A stretch of DNA of 64,000 nucleotides from Prevotella disiens JCM 6334 = ATCC 29426. Lineage in GTDB: Bacteria > Bacteroidota > Bacteroidia > Bacteroidales > Bacteroidaceae. The stretch is taken from assembly GCF_000613345.1 (NCBI RefSeq), contig NZ_BAIS01000004.1:1-64000 (forward strand). Reading direction: 5' to 3'. A program made the position numbers and the translations under genes. This document shows, one piece after another, positions 49,051-55,571 of the stretch (positions within the stretch are counted from its first letter, which is position 1; each line of letters starts with the position of its first letter). The notes under the pieces are model-generated. The model saw only the letters and a program-made list of their open reading frames with translations, was not told where the DNA came from and did not search any database.

Positions 49051-49543
49051 ACATACTGAATAACAGAAACAAGAGAACATCCATCTTCAAGGCGGTGGCG
49101 TTATGCCTGATAGCCGCTGTGTCATTCACACTCGTGTCGTGCGACGACGACATGGACATTCAACAGTCCTATCCCTTCACGGTGGAGGTCATGCCCGTGC
49201 CGAACAAGGTGACAAAGGGGCAGACGGTGGAAATCCGCTGTGAACTGAAAAAGGAGGGCGACTTCGCTAACACGCTTTACACTATCCGCTATTTTCAGTT
49301 TGAGGGGGAAGGCACACTGAAAATGGACAACGGCATCACCTTCCTGCCCAACGACCGCTACCTGCTGGAGAACGGGAAGTTCCGCCTGTACTACACGGCG
49401 GAGGGTGACGAGGCACATAATTTCATCGTGGTGGTGGAGGACAATTTCAAAAATTCCTACGAATTGGAATTTGACTTCAACAACCGGAACGTGAAAGATG
49501 ACGCTTTACCGCCATTCCCATCGGAGGTTTCAAACGTGTATGA
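49047..49543 (+). pseudogene. traQ: TraQ lipoprotein (C-terminal frameshift)
   Basis: 165 residues if repaired. The signal and lipobox (AVALCLIAAVSFTLVSC) put the lipid-linked cysteine at residue 31; a beta-sandwich-like domain follows (YPFTVEVMPVPNKVTKGQTVEIRCEL). As read, the frame runs past the expected end to 49697 through the lysozyme gene. Adding one C at CCC 49517-49519 gives ...PFPIGGFKRV and a TGA at 49541 that overlaps the ATG of the lysozyme gene. Only the last few residues are affected, but the misreading would run through about 150 bp of the next gene. Confidence 0.8.
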
Positions 49544-50073
49544 AGATGATGCGTGTATTCATGGCAATGCTCTGTTCGCTTCTGGCGGTCTGTTCCGTGT
49601 CCGCACGGATCAGCCGCCAAGAGGGAACGGACGGGCAGGCGGCAATCTACCGTCTGCCACTTTTCGAGAGGGCGGTGCGCTGCACGAAATATTTTGAAGG
49701 CTGGCACTCGGAGAAACACCACCCATACGTGGGTTGGGGGCACAAAATTTTGCCGGGCGAAAGGTATTCGGCACGAACCATGACGAAACGGCAGGCGGAT
49801 GAACTTTTGAGGAAAGACCTGCGCAAATTTGTCGCCATGTTCCGTAAATTCGGAGTTGATTCGACTTTGCTTGGCACGTTAGCTTACAATGTGGGACCGG
49901 CGAAGCTCTTAGGCAGCAAGACAATCCCCAAAAGCACCTTAATCAAGAAGCTGGAAACTGGCGACAGGAACATCTACCGTGAGTATATAGCCTTCTGCAA
50001 CTACAAAGGGAAACGCCACGCCATGCTGCTCAAACGGAGAAAGGCGGAGTTTGCGCTACTGTATATTCCATAA
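49540..50073 (+). CDS. GH24-type lysozyme (conjugation peptidoglycan hydrolase)
   Basis: 177 residues. The signal peptide (MRVFMAMLCSLLAVCSVSARI) is followed by a T4-lysozyme-like domain: the catalytic glutamate in KYFEGWHSEKHHPYVGWGHKI, then FVAMFRKFGVDSTLLGTLAYNVG. It opens the peptidoglycan for the mating pore. Last gene of the tra operon, coupled to traQ by an ATGA overlap and followed by a terminator. Confidence 0.88.
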   Translation: MKMMRVFMAMLCSLLAVCSVSARISRQEGTDGQAAIYRLPLFERAVRCTKYFEGWHSEKHHPYVGWGHKILPGERYSARTMTKRQADELLRKDLRKFVAMFRKFGVDSTLLGTLAYNVGPAKLLGSKTIPKSTLIKKLETGDRNIYREYIAFCNYKGKRHAMLLKRRKAEFALLYIP

Positions 50074-50096
50074 AAGGACTGACAAAACTGACAAAA

Positions 50097-50130
50097 GACG
50101 TGCCATATTCAACTTGGCACGTCCTTTGCT
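50097..50130 (+). terminator. intrinsic terminator of the tra operon
   Basis: GACGTGCCA (50097-50105) and TGGCACGTC (50115-50123) form a 9-bp perfect stem followed by CTTTGCTT, 24 bp after the lysozyme gene. Confidence 0.75.
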
Positions 50131-50162
50131 TATGTTAAGAAAAAACATTTATAACTCAACTT

Positions 50163-50492
50163 ATGTCATATTCAAACGTAACAAAAGATTTTCAAGGCTT
50201 CGTTGATTCGATTGATATGAATTATCATGAGATATACGAATTTTACCAAGCATCTGTTGGTAATACAGAATCAAGTTCTTTATTCAGAGTTGAACCAGCA
50301 AATGGTAGTGAAGATACCATGATTGTGTATGAACCAACGAATAATGCTTTAAGGCTAACCCCAGATGCGGCAAAATTTTTACCTGAATGGATTGAAAGCA
50401 ATCTAATGGAAGAAATGGATGCGGAGTCGTTTTATGGAATGAAGTATGCGCAAGAAAGAGATGAAGAACGGGAGGCAAAAGGTTTAGATTAG
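50163..50492 (+). CDS. small acidic protein of unknown function
   Basis: 109 residues, about 23 D/E against 8 K/R, so strongly negative. No membrane segment, and no motif I recognise (VTKDFQGFVDSIDMNYHEIYEFYQASVG; APDAAKFLPEW-type middle). It is AT-richer than its neighbours and isolated between two terminators (50097 and 50512), so it must have its own promoter, though none is clear. Strong acidity recalls DNA-mimic anti-restriction proteins, but there is no sequence match to support that. Confidence 0.55.
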   Translation: MSYSNVTKDFQGFVDSIDMNYHEIYEFYQASVGNTESSSLFRVEPANGSEDTMIVYEPTNNALRLTPDAAKFLPEWIESNLMEEMDAESFYGMKYAQERDEEREAKGLD

Positions 50493-50511
50493 AGCCTGCC
50501 ATACATAAACG

Positions 50512-50545
50512 AAAATCCGATGAAGTTGGGGCTTCATCGGATTTT
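50512..50545. terminator. bidirectional intrinsic terminator
   Basis: AAAATCCGATGAAG (50512-50525) and CTTCATCGGATTTT (50532-50545) make a 14-bp perfect stem with a 6-nt loop, between the plus-strand gene ending at 50492 and the minus-strand gene ending at 50559. Confidence 0.9.
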
Positions 50546-50558
50546 CTGCTTTTACATT

Positions 50559-50780
50559 TCATACATTCGGGATTGTTCCCGTGTCTATCACGCCACCGTC
50601 CCTGCAATGCTCGATGCTGCCGGACGTAAATCCCATGCTGTTGATTGCGATGTGGCGAATATAGTCCGCATACTCCTTACCTTGAAAATTCTTTCCCGTA
50701 AGGTTTCTGAAAATCATCTTTATGCTTATGCCGTCGTTGCCGTGCAAGATGATTTTTCCGTTCTGTCTGATTGTTTCCAT
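50559..50780 (-). CDS. hypothetical ICE protein
   Basis: 73 residues (METIRQNGKIILHGNDGISIKMIF...). Mixed alpha/beta, soluble, ending GGVIDTGTIPNV. It is the last gene of a minus-strand block that runs from 54549, separated from the next upstream gene by 118 bp. I do not recognise the family. GC and codon use match the ICE. Confidence 0.6.
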   Translation of the reverse strand: METIRQNGKIILHGNDGISIKMIFRNLTGKNFQGKEYADYIRHIAINSMGFTSGSIEHCRDGGVIDTGTIPNV

Positions 50781-50898
50781 GATTAAAACTTGTTTTTTGT
50801 GAATGGTATCGCAGATTGGACAAAGGTTTCTTTGCTACTTTCTTTGTCCGCCATCATGCTCACTGAAAGAAAGTAGGGCGCTTTCGCCGCCCCGCCAC

Positions 50899-51207
50899 TC
50901 AAAAGCGTGTGTAAAGTCCTGTCACCATCGTGAATATTTCTTCCAGCATATCAAAATAAACTCCCTCGTGTACGGCAATGTCTTTCGTCCTGCACTCGAA
51001 TGTCTTTTTGCTGAATGTCTTGCGGTAGAAGCGCATATTGTAGAGGTCTGCCCCTGCATCATAGATGATGTCAAGGCGGTTTGCGCTTGTCTTGTTCCTT
51101 GCAAGGCTCATCCGTAAGCCGTTGCCCATATCTATGAAGTCACGGCTTCCCGTCATGGCGGTAAAGCGTTTTCCGCCTATCTGCTGTAATATCGTCTTTG
51201 CTATCAT
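50899..51207 (-). CDS. hypothetical ICE protein
   Basis: 102 residues (MIAKTILQQIGGKRFTAMTGSRDF...). The core FIDMGNGLRMSLARNKTSANRLDIIYDAGADLYNMRFYR suggests a small beta-rich fold common to the accessory region of Bacteroides conjugative elements. No catalytic motif is visible; function unknown. It sits in the right-end minus-strand block. Confidence 0.65.
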   Translation of the reverse strand: MIAKTILQQIGGKRFTAMTGSRDFIDMGNGLRMSLARNKTSANRLDIIYDAGADLYNMRFYRKTFSKKTFECRTKDIAVHEGVYFDMLEEIFTMVTGLYTRF

Positions 51208-51261
51208 ATCCTTTGTTTTTAGAGTTTTTAAGTGTTGGCGGTGCGGACACCGCCAACTTGT

Positions 51262-51507
51262 TCAAAATTCTCGCATCTCGGCAATGGGTGTCTGCCGTTG
51301 CAGCCACTCTTTCACACATTCCATGTTGTACTCGCTCGTGATAACTGCCGTATGGCTGTCGGTGGCGGTGAAGCGTGTGCTTTCGTAATCATCTATCCAC
51401 CCTTTGAGGGTGTTCGTTCCCCACGCTCCGGCATCGTCAAAGATGCCGTCCAATGCCGTGATAGATTCGCTGAACTTGACTATCAGCGTCTGATAGGTCG
51501 TGTTCAT
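51262..51507 (-). CDS. hypothetical ICE protein
   Basis: 81 residues from ATG 51507, chosen because the longer in-frame reading to 51630 has no recognisable content and overlaps the upstream gene. It is soluble (TLIVKFSESITALDGIFDDAGAWGTNTLKGWIDDYESTRF). Unknown function. Spacing suggests co-transcription with its neighbours. Confidence 0.6.
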   Translation of the reverse strand: MNTTYQTLIVKFSESITALDGIFDDAGAWGTNTLKGWIDDYESTRFTATDSHTAVITSEYNMECVKEWLQRQTPIAEMREF

Positions 51508-51535
51508 CGGTTGTCCTCCTTTCCCTGCTTTGCGT

Positions 51536-51733
51536 TCAGCACTTGTTCCTTGCGGTTCGGCACTCGTCCAATGTGGGTTTGACACAAGCGAACAATTCTC
51601 CGTCCGTGTGGCGGTAGTCATACTGCACAAGTGTCCGCTTGCGTCTGCCTATACCCGATTGGAAACGCTCGTATTTCTCCGTACCTGCTTCCGTGCAGGT
51701 GCTTACTCCGTTGATGGTCATTCGTGTTGCCAT
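51536..51733 (-). CDS. hypothetical ICE protein
   Basis: 65 residues (MATRMTINGVSTCTEAGTEKYERFQSG...). Basic centre (GIGRRKRTLVQYDYRHTDGELFACVKPTLDECR). The content resembles small proteins of the same accessory block in other CTns; function unknown. Confidence 0.6.
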   Translation of the reverse strand: MATRMTINGVSTCTEAGTEKYERFQSGIGRRKRTLVQYDYRHTDGELFACVKPTLDECRTARNKC

Positions 51734-51752
51734 AATGTTGCTTTTTAGATGG

Positions 51753-52010
51753 TTAAAAATGTACTGACAGAACTCTGTTCTTCATCACCATTTCGGGATT
51801 GCTCGTGTAGCGTTGATGCAGATAGAAATGGTGTGAGCCGAAGCCGTAAAGGAAGAACTTGTCAAGTTCGTGCTTCTCGGCAAACGCCTTTACGCTCTTT
51901 CTCAATTCCCCCTCACTCGTTGTGAGAGTGAGGAGGTTTACAAATTCAAGGAACAATGCAGGGATTTTATCGTCCCACACACAAATCATGCTTTCAATTC
52001 TTACTTCCAT
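51753..52010 (-). CDS. hypothetical ICE protein
   Basis: 85 residues, acidic N-terminus and aromatic-rich C-terminus (LDKFFLYGFGSHHFYLHQRYTSNPEMV). No recognised domain. It is 24 bp downstream of pcfJ, in the same transcription unit. Confidence 0.6.
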   Translation of the reverse strand: MEVRIESMICVWDDKIPALFLEFVNLLTLTTSEGELRKSVKAFAEKHELDKFFLYGFGSHHFYLHQRYTSNPEMVMKNRVLSVHF

Positions 52011-52034
52011 ATCAATGTTGTTTTAGGGTTGATG

Positions 52035-53318
52035 CTATGCCGCTTTCAGCCGCTCACGGATAAGATTGGCGTTCTTGTTCACAAGGTCTATGATGCGCTC
52101 GTGGTATTCTGTGTTCTCGTTGCATAAGCCACGACACTGCACCACCTCAAAGGTTTTCAAGGACACTTCCACCGTTTCTATGCGTCTGCCGTCAATGGTC
52201 GCTGAAAGGATAAGGGAATTTTCCCGATTGTGGTAGCCGCCCACGCAATGGTGCATCATCCGTCCTTCCTCTATCATTTCCTCCACGCTCTCTATGACTT
52301 TAACGCAGATAAGGCTGTCGGAAAAGACAAGTCCGAAGAATATGCCTTTGGCTTTCAGATATTGTTTCTCGTCCTCAACCGCTTTCTGCCGTTGCCGTTC
52401 AGTCCGTTCACGTTCCCTTTGGCGGTTGCGTCTTGCCACCAACCTGTCGTGTTCGGCTTTGAGGTCTTGGGGGCAGACGTACTTCGGGCTGTTCGTATCC
52501 TTGCCGAAGTGTCGCAGGAGGTCTATCGTGTCACGCCACACAGAGCCGTCTGTGATGGTGTAGCCGTTGCGGATACATATCTTGATTGACGCCCAATACT
52601 CCCCGATATTGAAAGAGTGGTGCAGGTAGTAGCGCAACATCTGATATTGCCCAGCCTTCAACAGCGTTTCCGCACGGCTGTCGGAAAGAATGCCTTTGAA
52701 AAGGTCGTAAGGCAGGATATTGTGGTATTCGCCCTTGAAGCCGTTTCGCTTCACTTCGGGTATGAAACGCTGTCGGGGGTAGGTGCATCTCGGAGTGATG
52801 TCGTATGCCCGAATTTCTTGGTTCTTGCGTACCTCCATATCGCTGTATTCCGACCACTGGTCATAATATAACATCGACATTCCACGCAGTCGGGCAACGG
52901 TCGTTGTCCTGCCGTCGGGGGCAATCCACCTCTGCACTACCTCAAAGATGGAATACTCGGCAGGCTGTCCTGCCTTGTATCGGGAATTGACGGAAAAGAA
53001 GCGTATCACTTGGTACTGCTTGCAGGTGGTGACGATGGAGAAATACTCCATATCGCTGAAAACGCTCTTTCGGGTGCGCAACGCTTCCAACTCCATACCG
53101 CAACGGGGGCAGGTGCATCCGCAAACGGTGTCGGCAAGGTCGTGGTCGCTTTTCCACGAATGTCCGCACTCGGTGCAGATGTTCGTGCCGTTTGCCCTCT
53201 TGACCGCGTAATGCTTGAAGCAATGACGGAAAGCGTATGCCCTTTGTTCTTCGGTCAATATCGGTAGTCGCTTGCTCAAACGTGCGACTTCCTGCTGTAT
53301 GCGTGTTCTCGGTTTCAT
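52035..53318 (-). CDS. pcfJ: PcfJ-like protein
   Basis: 427 residues. An N-terminal four-cysteine zinc-binding segment (CTECGHSWKSD ... CGCTCPRCGME) is followed by a central helical part and the PcfJ signature near the C-terminus (EEMIEEGRMMHHCVGGYHNRENSLILSATI). PcfJ takes its name from the conjugative plasmid pCF10 and is common on conjugative elements, but its function is unknown. Two bp separate it from the upstream PcfK gene. Confidence 0.85.
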   Translation of the reverse strand: MKPRTRIQQEVARLSKRLPILTEEQRAYAFRHCFKHYAVKRANGTNICTECGHSWKSDHDLADTVCGCTCPRCGMELEALRTRKSVFSDMEYFSIVTTCKQYQVIRFFSVNSRYKAGQPAEYSIFEVVQRWIAPDGRTTTVARLRGMSMLYYDQWSEYSDMEVRKNQEIRAYDITPRCTYPRQRFIPEVKRNGFKGEYHNILPYDLFKGILSDSRAETLLKAGQYQMLRYYLHHSFNIGEYWASIKICIRNGYTITDGSVWRDTIDLLRHFGKDTNSPKYVCPQDLKAEHDRLVARRNRQRERERTERQRQKAVEDEKQYLKAKGIFFGLVFSDSLICVKVIESVEEMIEEGRMMHHCVGGYHNRENSLILSATIDGRRIETVEVSLKTFEVVQCRGLCNENTEYHERIIDLVNKNANLIRERLKAA

Positions 53319-53320
53319 AA

Positions 53321-53743
53321 TCAGAAATTGAATAGGTTGGGTTGTTGTACTTCTTGTGCGCTCGCTTTATTGGCGGTTCTCGGCTTGTGGCGGTTCTGCA
53401 ACTTGCGGAGTTCTTCCTCTTGGTATTTGCGGACAGCGTTCTGACGTGCTTCCGCCTTTTCCTCCGCCGTGAGTTCCACAACGTGGTTCACCACCACTTG
53501 GCAGTTCATCGGCTTGCCTACCTCTATCTCGTTCTCGTCATAGTAGTGGACGGCTTGCCCGAATATCTCTCCGTCCGTGAAGCCGTTGCAACCGCTTTTC
53601 TTCACGTAGTTCAGAATATAGGTCACGCAATCGTCTATGTTCTTGGCAGGGTTGCGGTAGTTCTTCGCAAAGAGCGCATCCTCTTCCGCCCGCTGTTCCA
53701 GATACATCTGTATCGTTCTCTTGAAATGGTCTGTTCCTTTCAT
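53321..53743 (-). CDS. pcfK: PcfK-like protein
   Basis: 140 residues. The family core is MKGTDHFKRTIQMYLEQRAEEDALFA and KSGCNGFTDGEIFGQAVHYYDE; the C-terminus is charged and low-complexity (EEKAEARQNAVRKYQEEELRKLQ). It is always next to pcfJ on such elements. Function unknown. Confidence 0.85.
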   Translation of the reverse strand: MKGTDHFKRTIQMYLEQRAEEDALFAKNYRNPAKNIDDCVTYILNYVKKSGCNGFTDGEIFGQAVHYYDENEIEVGKPMNCQVVVNHVVELTAEEKAEARQNAVRKYQEEELRKLQNRHKPRTANKASAQEVQQPNLFNF

Positions 53744-53756
53744 ATCGCTGTCGTTT

Positions 53757-53978
53757 TTAGATTGTCTGTTTCAGTATCTCTCTCCAATAGGTCGGCTCTA
53801 CCTCGCTGAGAAGGAAGTCCATGAAGTCCCTCCGTGCGTCCTTGTTCAGTTCGTGGTAGAGTTCACGGAACACGGATATGTTGCCGTTGATGTACGTTTC
53901 CACCATATACACGAAGATGTTGTCCACCTCGTAATATCTGCACTGCTGCGCTGCCGTCTTGCTGTTTCTTTTTGCCAT
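53757..53978 (-). CDS. hypothetical ICE protein
   Basis: 73 residues (MAKRNSKTAAQQCRYYEVDNIFVYMV...), start 53978 chosen because it follows the upstream gene by 11 bp and carries the basic N-terminus. A helical C-terminus (YHELNKDARRDFMDFLLSEV). Unknown function. The same transcription unit as pcfK. Confidence 0.65.
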   Translation of the reverse strand: MAKRNSKTAAQQCRYYEVDNIFVYMVETYINGNISVFRELYHELNKDARRDFMDFLLSEVEPTYWREILKQTI

Positions 53979-53989
53979 ATCGGTAAGGG

Positions 53990-54205
53990 TTAAAGGGTGA
54001 ATAACCAAAGAATGAAGCCGAAGAAGGCAATGGTGGAAAGGATAGCCACGATTACACCTATCGCCACTCGAAACACTCCGTTTACAATCTCTCTGATGAT
54101 GCCCCAAAGGATGCCGAACACCCCGAAGGCGGTGCGCATCATCAAGCCGCATATCGCCAACCCGATGTATTGCGCCACTTGTCTGAAATTTGCCGTTGCT
54201 GTCAT
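53990..54205 (-). CDS. small membrane protein
   Basis: 71 residues with two hydrophobic segments (IGLAICGLMMRTAFGVFGILWGI and GVIVAILSTIAFFGFILWLF). There is no other motif. Position in the ICE right-end block suggests an accessory transfer or establishment role, unproven. Confidence 0.65.
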   Translation of the reverse strand: MTATANFRQVAQYIGLAICGLMMRTAFGVFGILWGIIREIVNGVFRVAIGVIVAILSTIAFFGFILWLFTL

Positions 54206-54213
54206 AGCCGTAT

Positions 54214-54549
54214 TTACTTGTTAAGTTCCACGATGCTGTCAATCCTGCCGTAAAGGAAACTGCGGAGTGCGGTCTTGTCGGTAGCCTTGTATTCCGCCCA
54301 ATGTCCGTACTGCTTCACGATGTAGGTTCGGAGAATGTCGGAGAAGTCAAACTTCCAACCTTGCAGGGGTACTGCGCTATTGAAATAGGAATTGCTATTC
54401 ACGTTGCGTGTAAGCCAGTCCTTTTCCTCTCGGCTCAATTTTTCTCCGTTGTTGAGTTTGCTACGAAGTCCGTACACCTTGCAGTCTTGCAGGTTCTCCA
54501 AACTTGGTACTTCCCATGCCACGAATTTTGTTGCTATCGCTGTTCTCAT
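54214..54549 (-). CDS. hypothetical ICE protein, first gene of the right-end block
   Basis: 111 residues from ATG 54549 (MRTAIATKFVAWEVPSLENLQDCKVYGL). Soluble; the middle, EEKDWLTRNVNSNSYFNSAVPLQGWKFDFSDIL, is shared by small proteins of Bacteroides CTns. It is the first gene of a minus-strand unit reaching to 50559, preceded by the long non-coding right end. Function unknown. Confidence 0.65.
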   Translation of the reverse strand: MRTAIATKFVAWEVPSLENLQDCKVYGLRSKLNNGEKLSREEKDWLTRNVNSNSYFNSAVPLQGWKFDFSDILRTYIVKQYGHWAEYKATDKTALRSFLYGRIDSIVELNK

Positions 54550-55556
54550 ATCCGTTGTTTTTTGATTTTTTGTTTTTTTATGCGGATTCAAGAGCTGAGG
54601 GAGTTGAGTTTCAAACTATCTTATCTGCCTCTCGTTTATCCGACATTTTTTTTATGCGTCTTTCTGTCGCATCGGTCGTTTTCGTTTCGGGTGCTTGAAA
54701 AGGTAGGGATTAGGGAATGCAAGGTTTTTCGGTCAAAATACTACCCGCAGGGCTGGAGATTTTTACCGAAAACAGGAGGCTTGACCTTGCTTTCCCGTCC
54801 AATCCCGGAATTACCTTTGCGCCCAGAACGAAAATGACTGACTGATGCGGCTCACTGAAAGGCGCAAAATGGAGGTAAACGAAAACAGAGGCAGATTGGG
54901 TAGAAAAAACTTCAGGAGAAAATCCGTAAAAAAGGAATAACCAAAAGGTAAAAGACATCACCGGAGCGTGAAAAGGGCAAACCACAACAAAGGAAGTATG
55001 AATGTTTCCGATCCGACAGGACTTGTCCAGCCGGGCGACAACAATCATTCTTCCCGGTTTGCCCGGCTGTGTGTGTCCGTCTGCTTCATTCATGGGGCAG
55101 GCTGACACACTCTGCATTCACTTTCCGCTTCCGGCAAAAGGGACAGCGAAAAAAGAAAAATCATTTGAAAACCCGTAAAAGCACCTCTTGGCATAGGCGC
55201 AAAAGAAAGGGGCATTGCTTCATCTGTCTAAACATCGTTTAGGCGTGAGGCAATGCCCTTTTCTCCGGCTATGCGGCAGTCTGCACACGTTTGTTCAAAA
55301 CTCGTTTTGGGCAATGGTGTTCCGACGGATAAAACCGCTTTTACGGAAAATTCTTATGAATGAGGGGATAAAAAAACGGGAGTTTATATCAAAATCTCGA
55401 ATTAAATAGCTACTTTTGCATACGAAGAGTTCTTTGAAGGTTACGCAACGCGCAGAAGGATAATGCAGTAGATAACTAACTAAATCGTAACCTATTACTA
55501 TCAAGAGCGATTAACCTACGCTCATTTCCAATAAATTACACTCTTTTCGTAACTTC
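54550..55556. other. ICE right end, about 1 kb without genes
   Basis: No credible ORF. It holds an inverted repeat AGCCGGGC (55029-55036) with GCCCGGCT (55061-55068), the nested hairpin at 55210-55258, a plus-strand -7-like TACTTTTG (55411-55418), two GGTTACG/CGTAACC heptamers (55439-55445 and 55486-55492) and the terminal CGTAAC (55548-55553). The last 120 bp probably form the right integrase arm. Confidence 0.55.
55210..55258. terminator. nested hairpin with T-run near the ICE right end
   Basis: An outer stem (GGGCATTGCTTCA 55210-55222 with TGAGGCAATGCCC 55246-55258, one mismatch) encloses an inner stem (GTCTAAAC with GTTTAGGC, 55226-55233 and 55237-55244). TTTTCTCC follows. It acts as a terminator or a structured RNA; it could insulate the ICE from chromosomal transcription. 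Confidence 0.6.
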
Positions 55557-55571
55557 CTAATGCAAAGATAC
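55549..55571 (-). other. ICE right attachment junction
   Basis: Read on the minus strand the junction is GTATCTTTGC (CRISPR repeat core), ATTAG (the coupling sequence of the repeat), then GAAGTTAC (ICE). Joining the two ICE ends gives GTAACTT-TGC-AGACA-G-AAGTTAC, with 7-bp inverted cores around the crossover, as expected for a tyrosine recombinase site. The two junctions carry different coupling sequences, as in CTnDOT integration, where the overlap need not be homologous. Confidence 0.88.

Larger units (their letters stand above)
1891..55556. mobile_element. CTnDOT/CTnERL-type integrative conjugative element inserted in a CRISPR repeat
   Basis: The element is 53,666 bp and carries in CTnDOT order an IntDOT-type integrase, an xis2c/xis2d/DUF3945/topoisomerase III excision operon, tetQ-rteA-rteB, rteC, mobC-mobB-mobA and traA-traQ. 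Both ends are defined to the base by the interrupted CRISPR repeat: bases 1-10 lie left of 1891 and bases 11-47 start at 55557. The termini carry the integrase core GTAACTT in inverted orientation (minus-strand GTAACTTTGC at 1896-1905; GTAACTTC at 55549-55556). Base composition is clearly GC-richer than the AT-rich flanks. It lacks the ermF region of CTnDOT and so resembles CTnERL. Extra passengers are a group II intron, an IS4-type element and an AT-rich ATPase/KAP pair. Confidence 0.95.

Noticed and set aside
1891-55556. An erythromycin resistance (ermF) region as in CTnDOT
   Set aside because: No erm methylase or associated genes are present; the layout is CTnERL-like.
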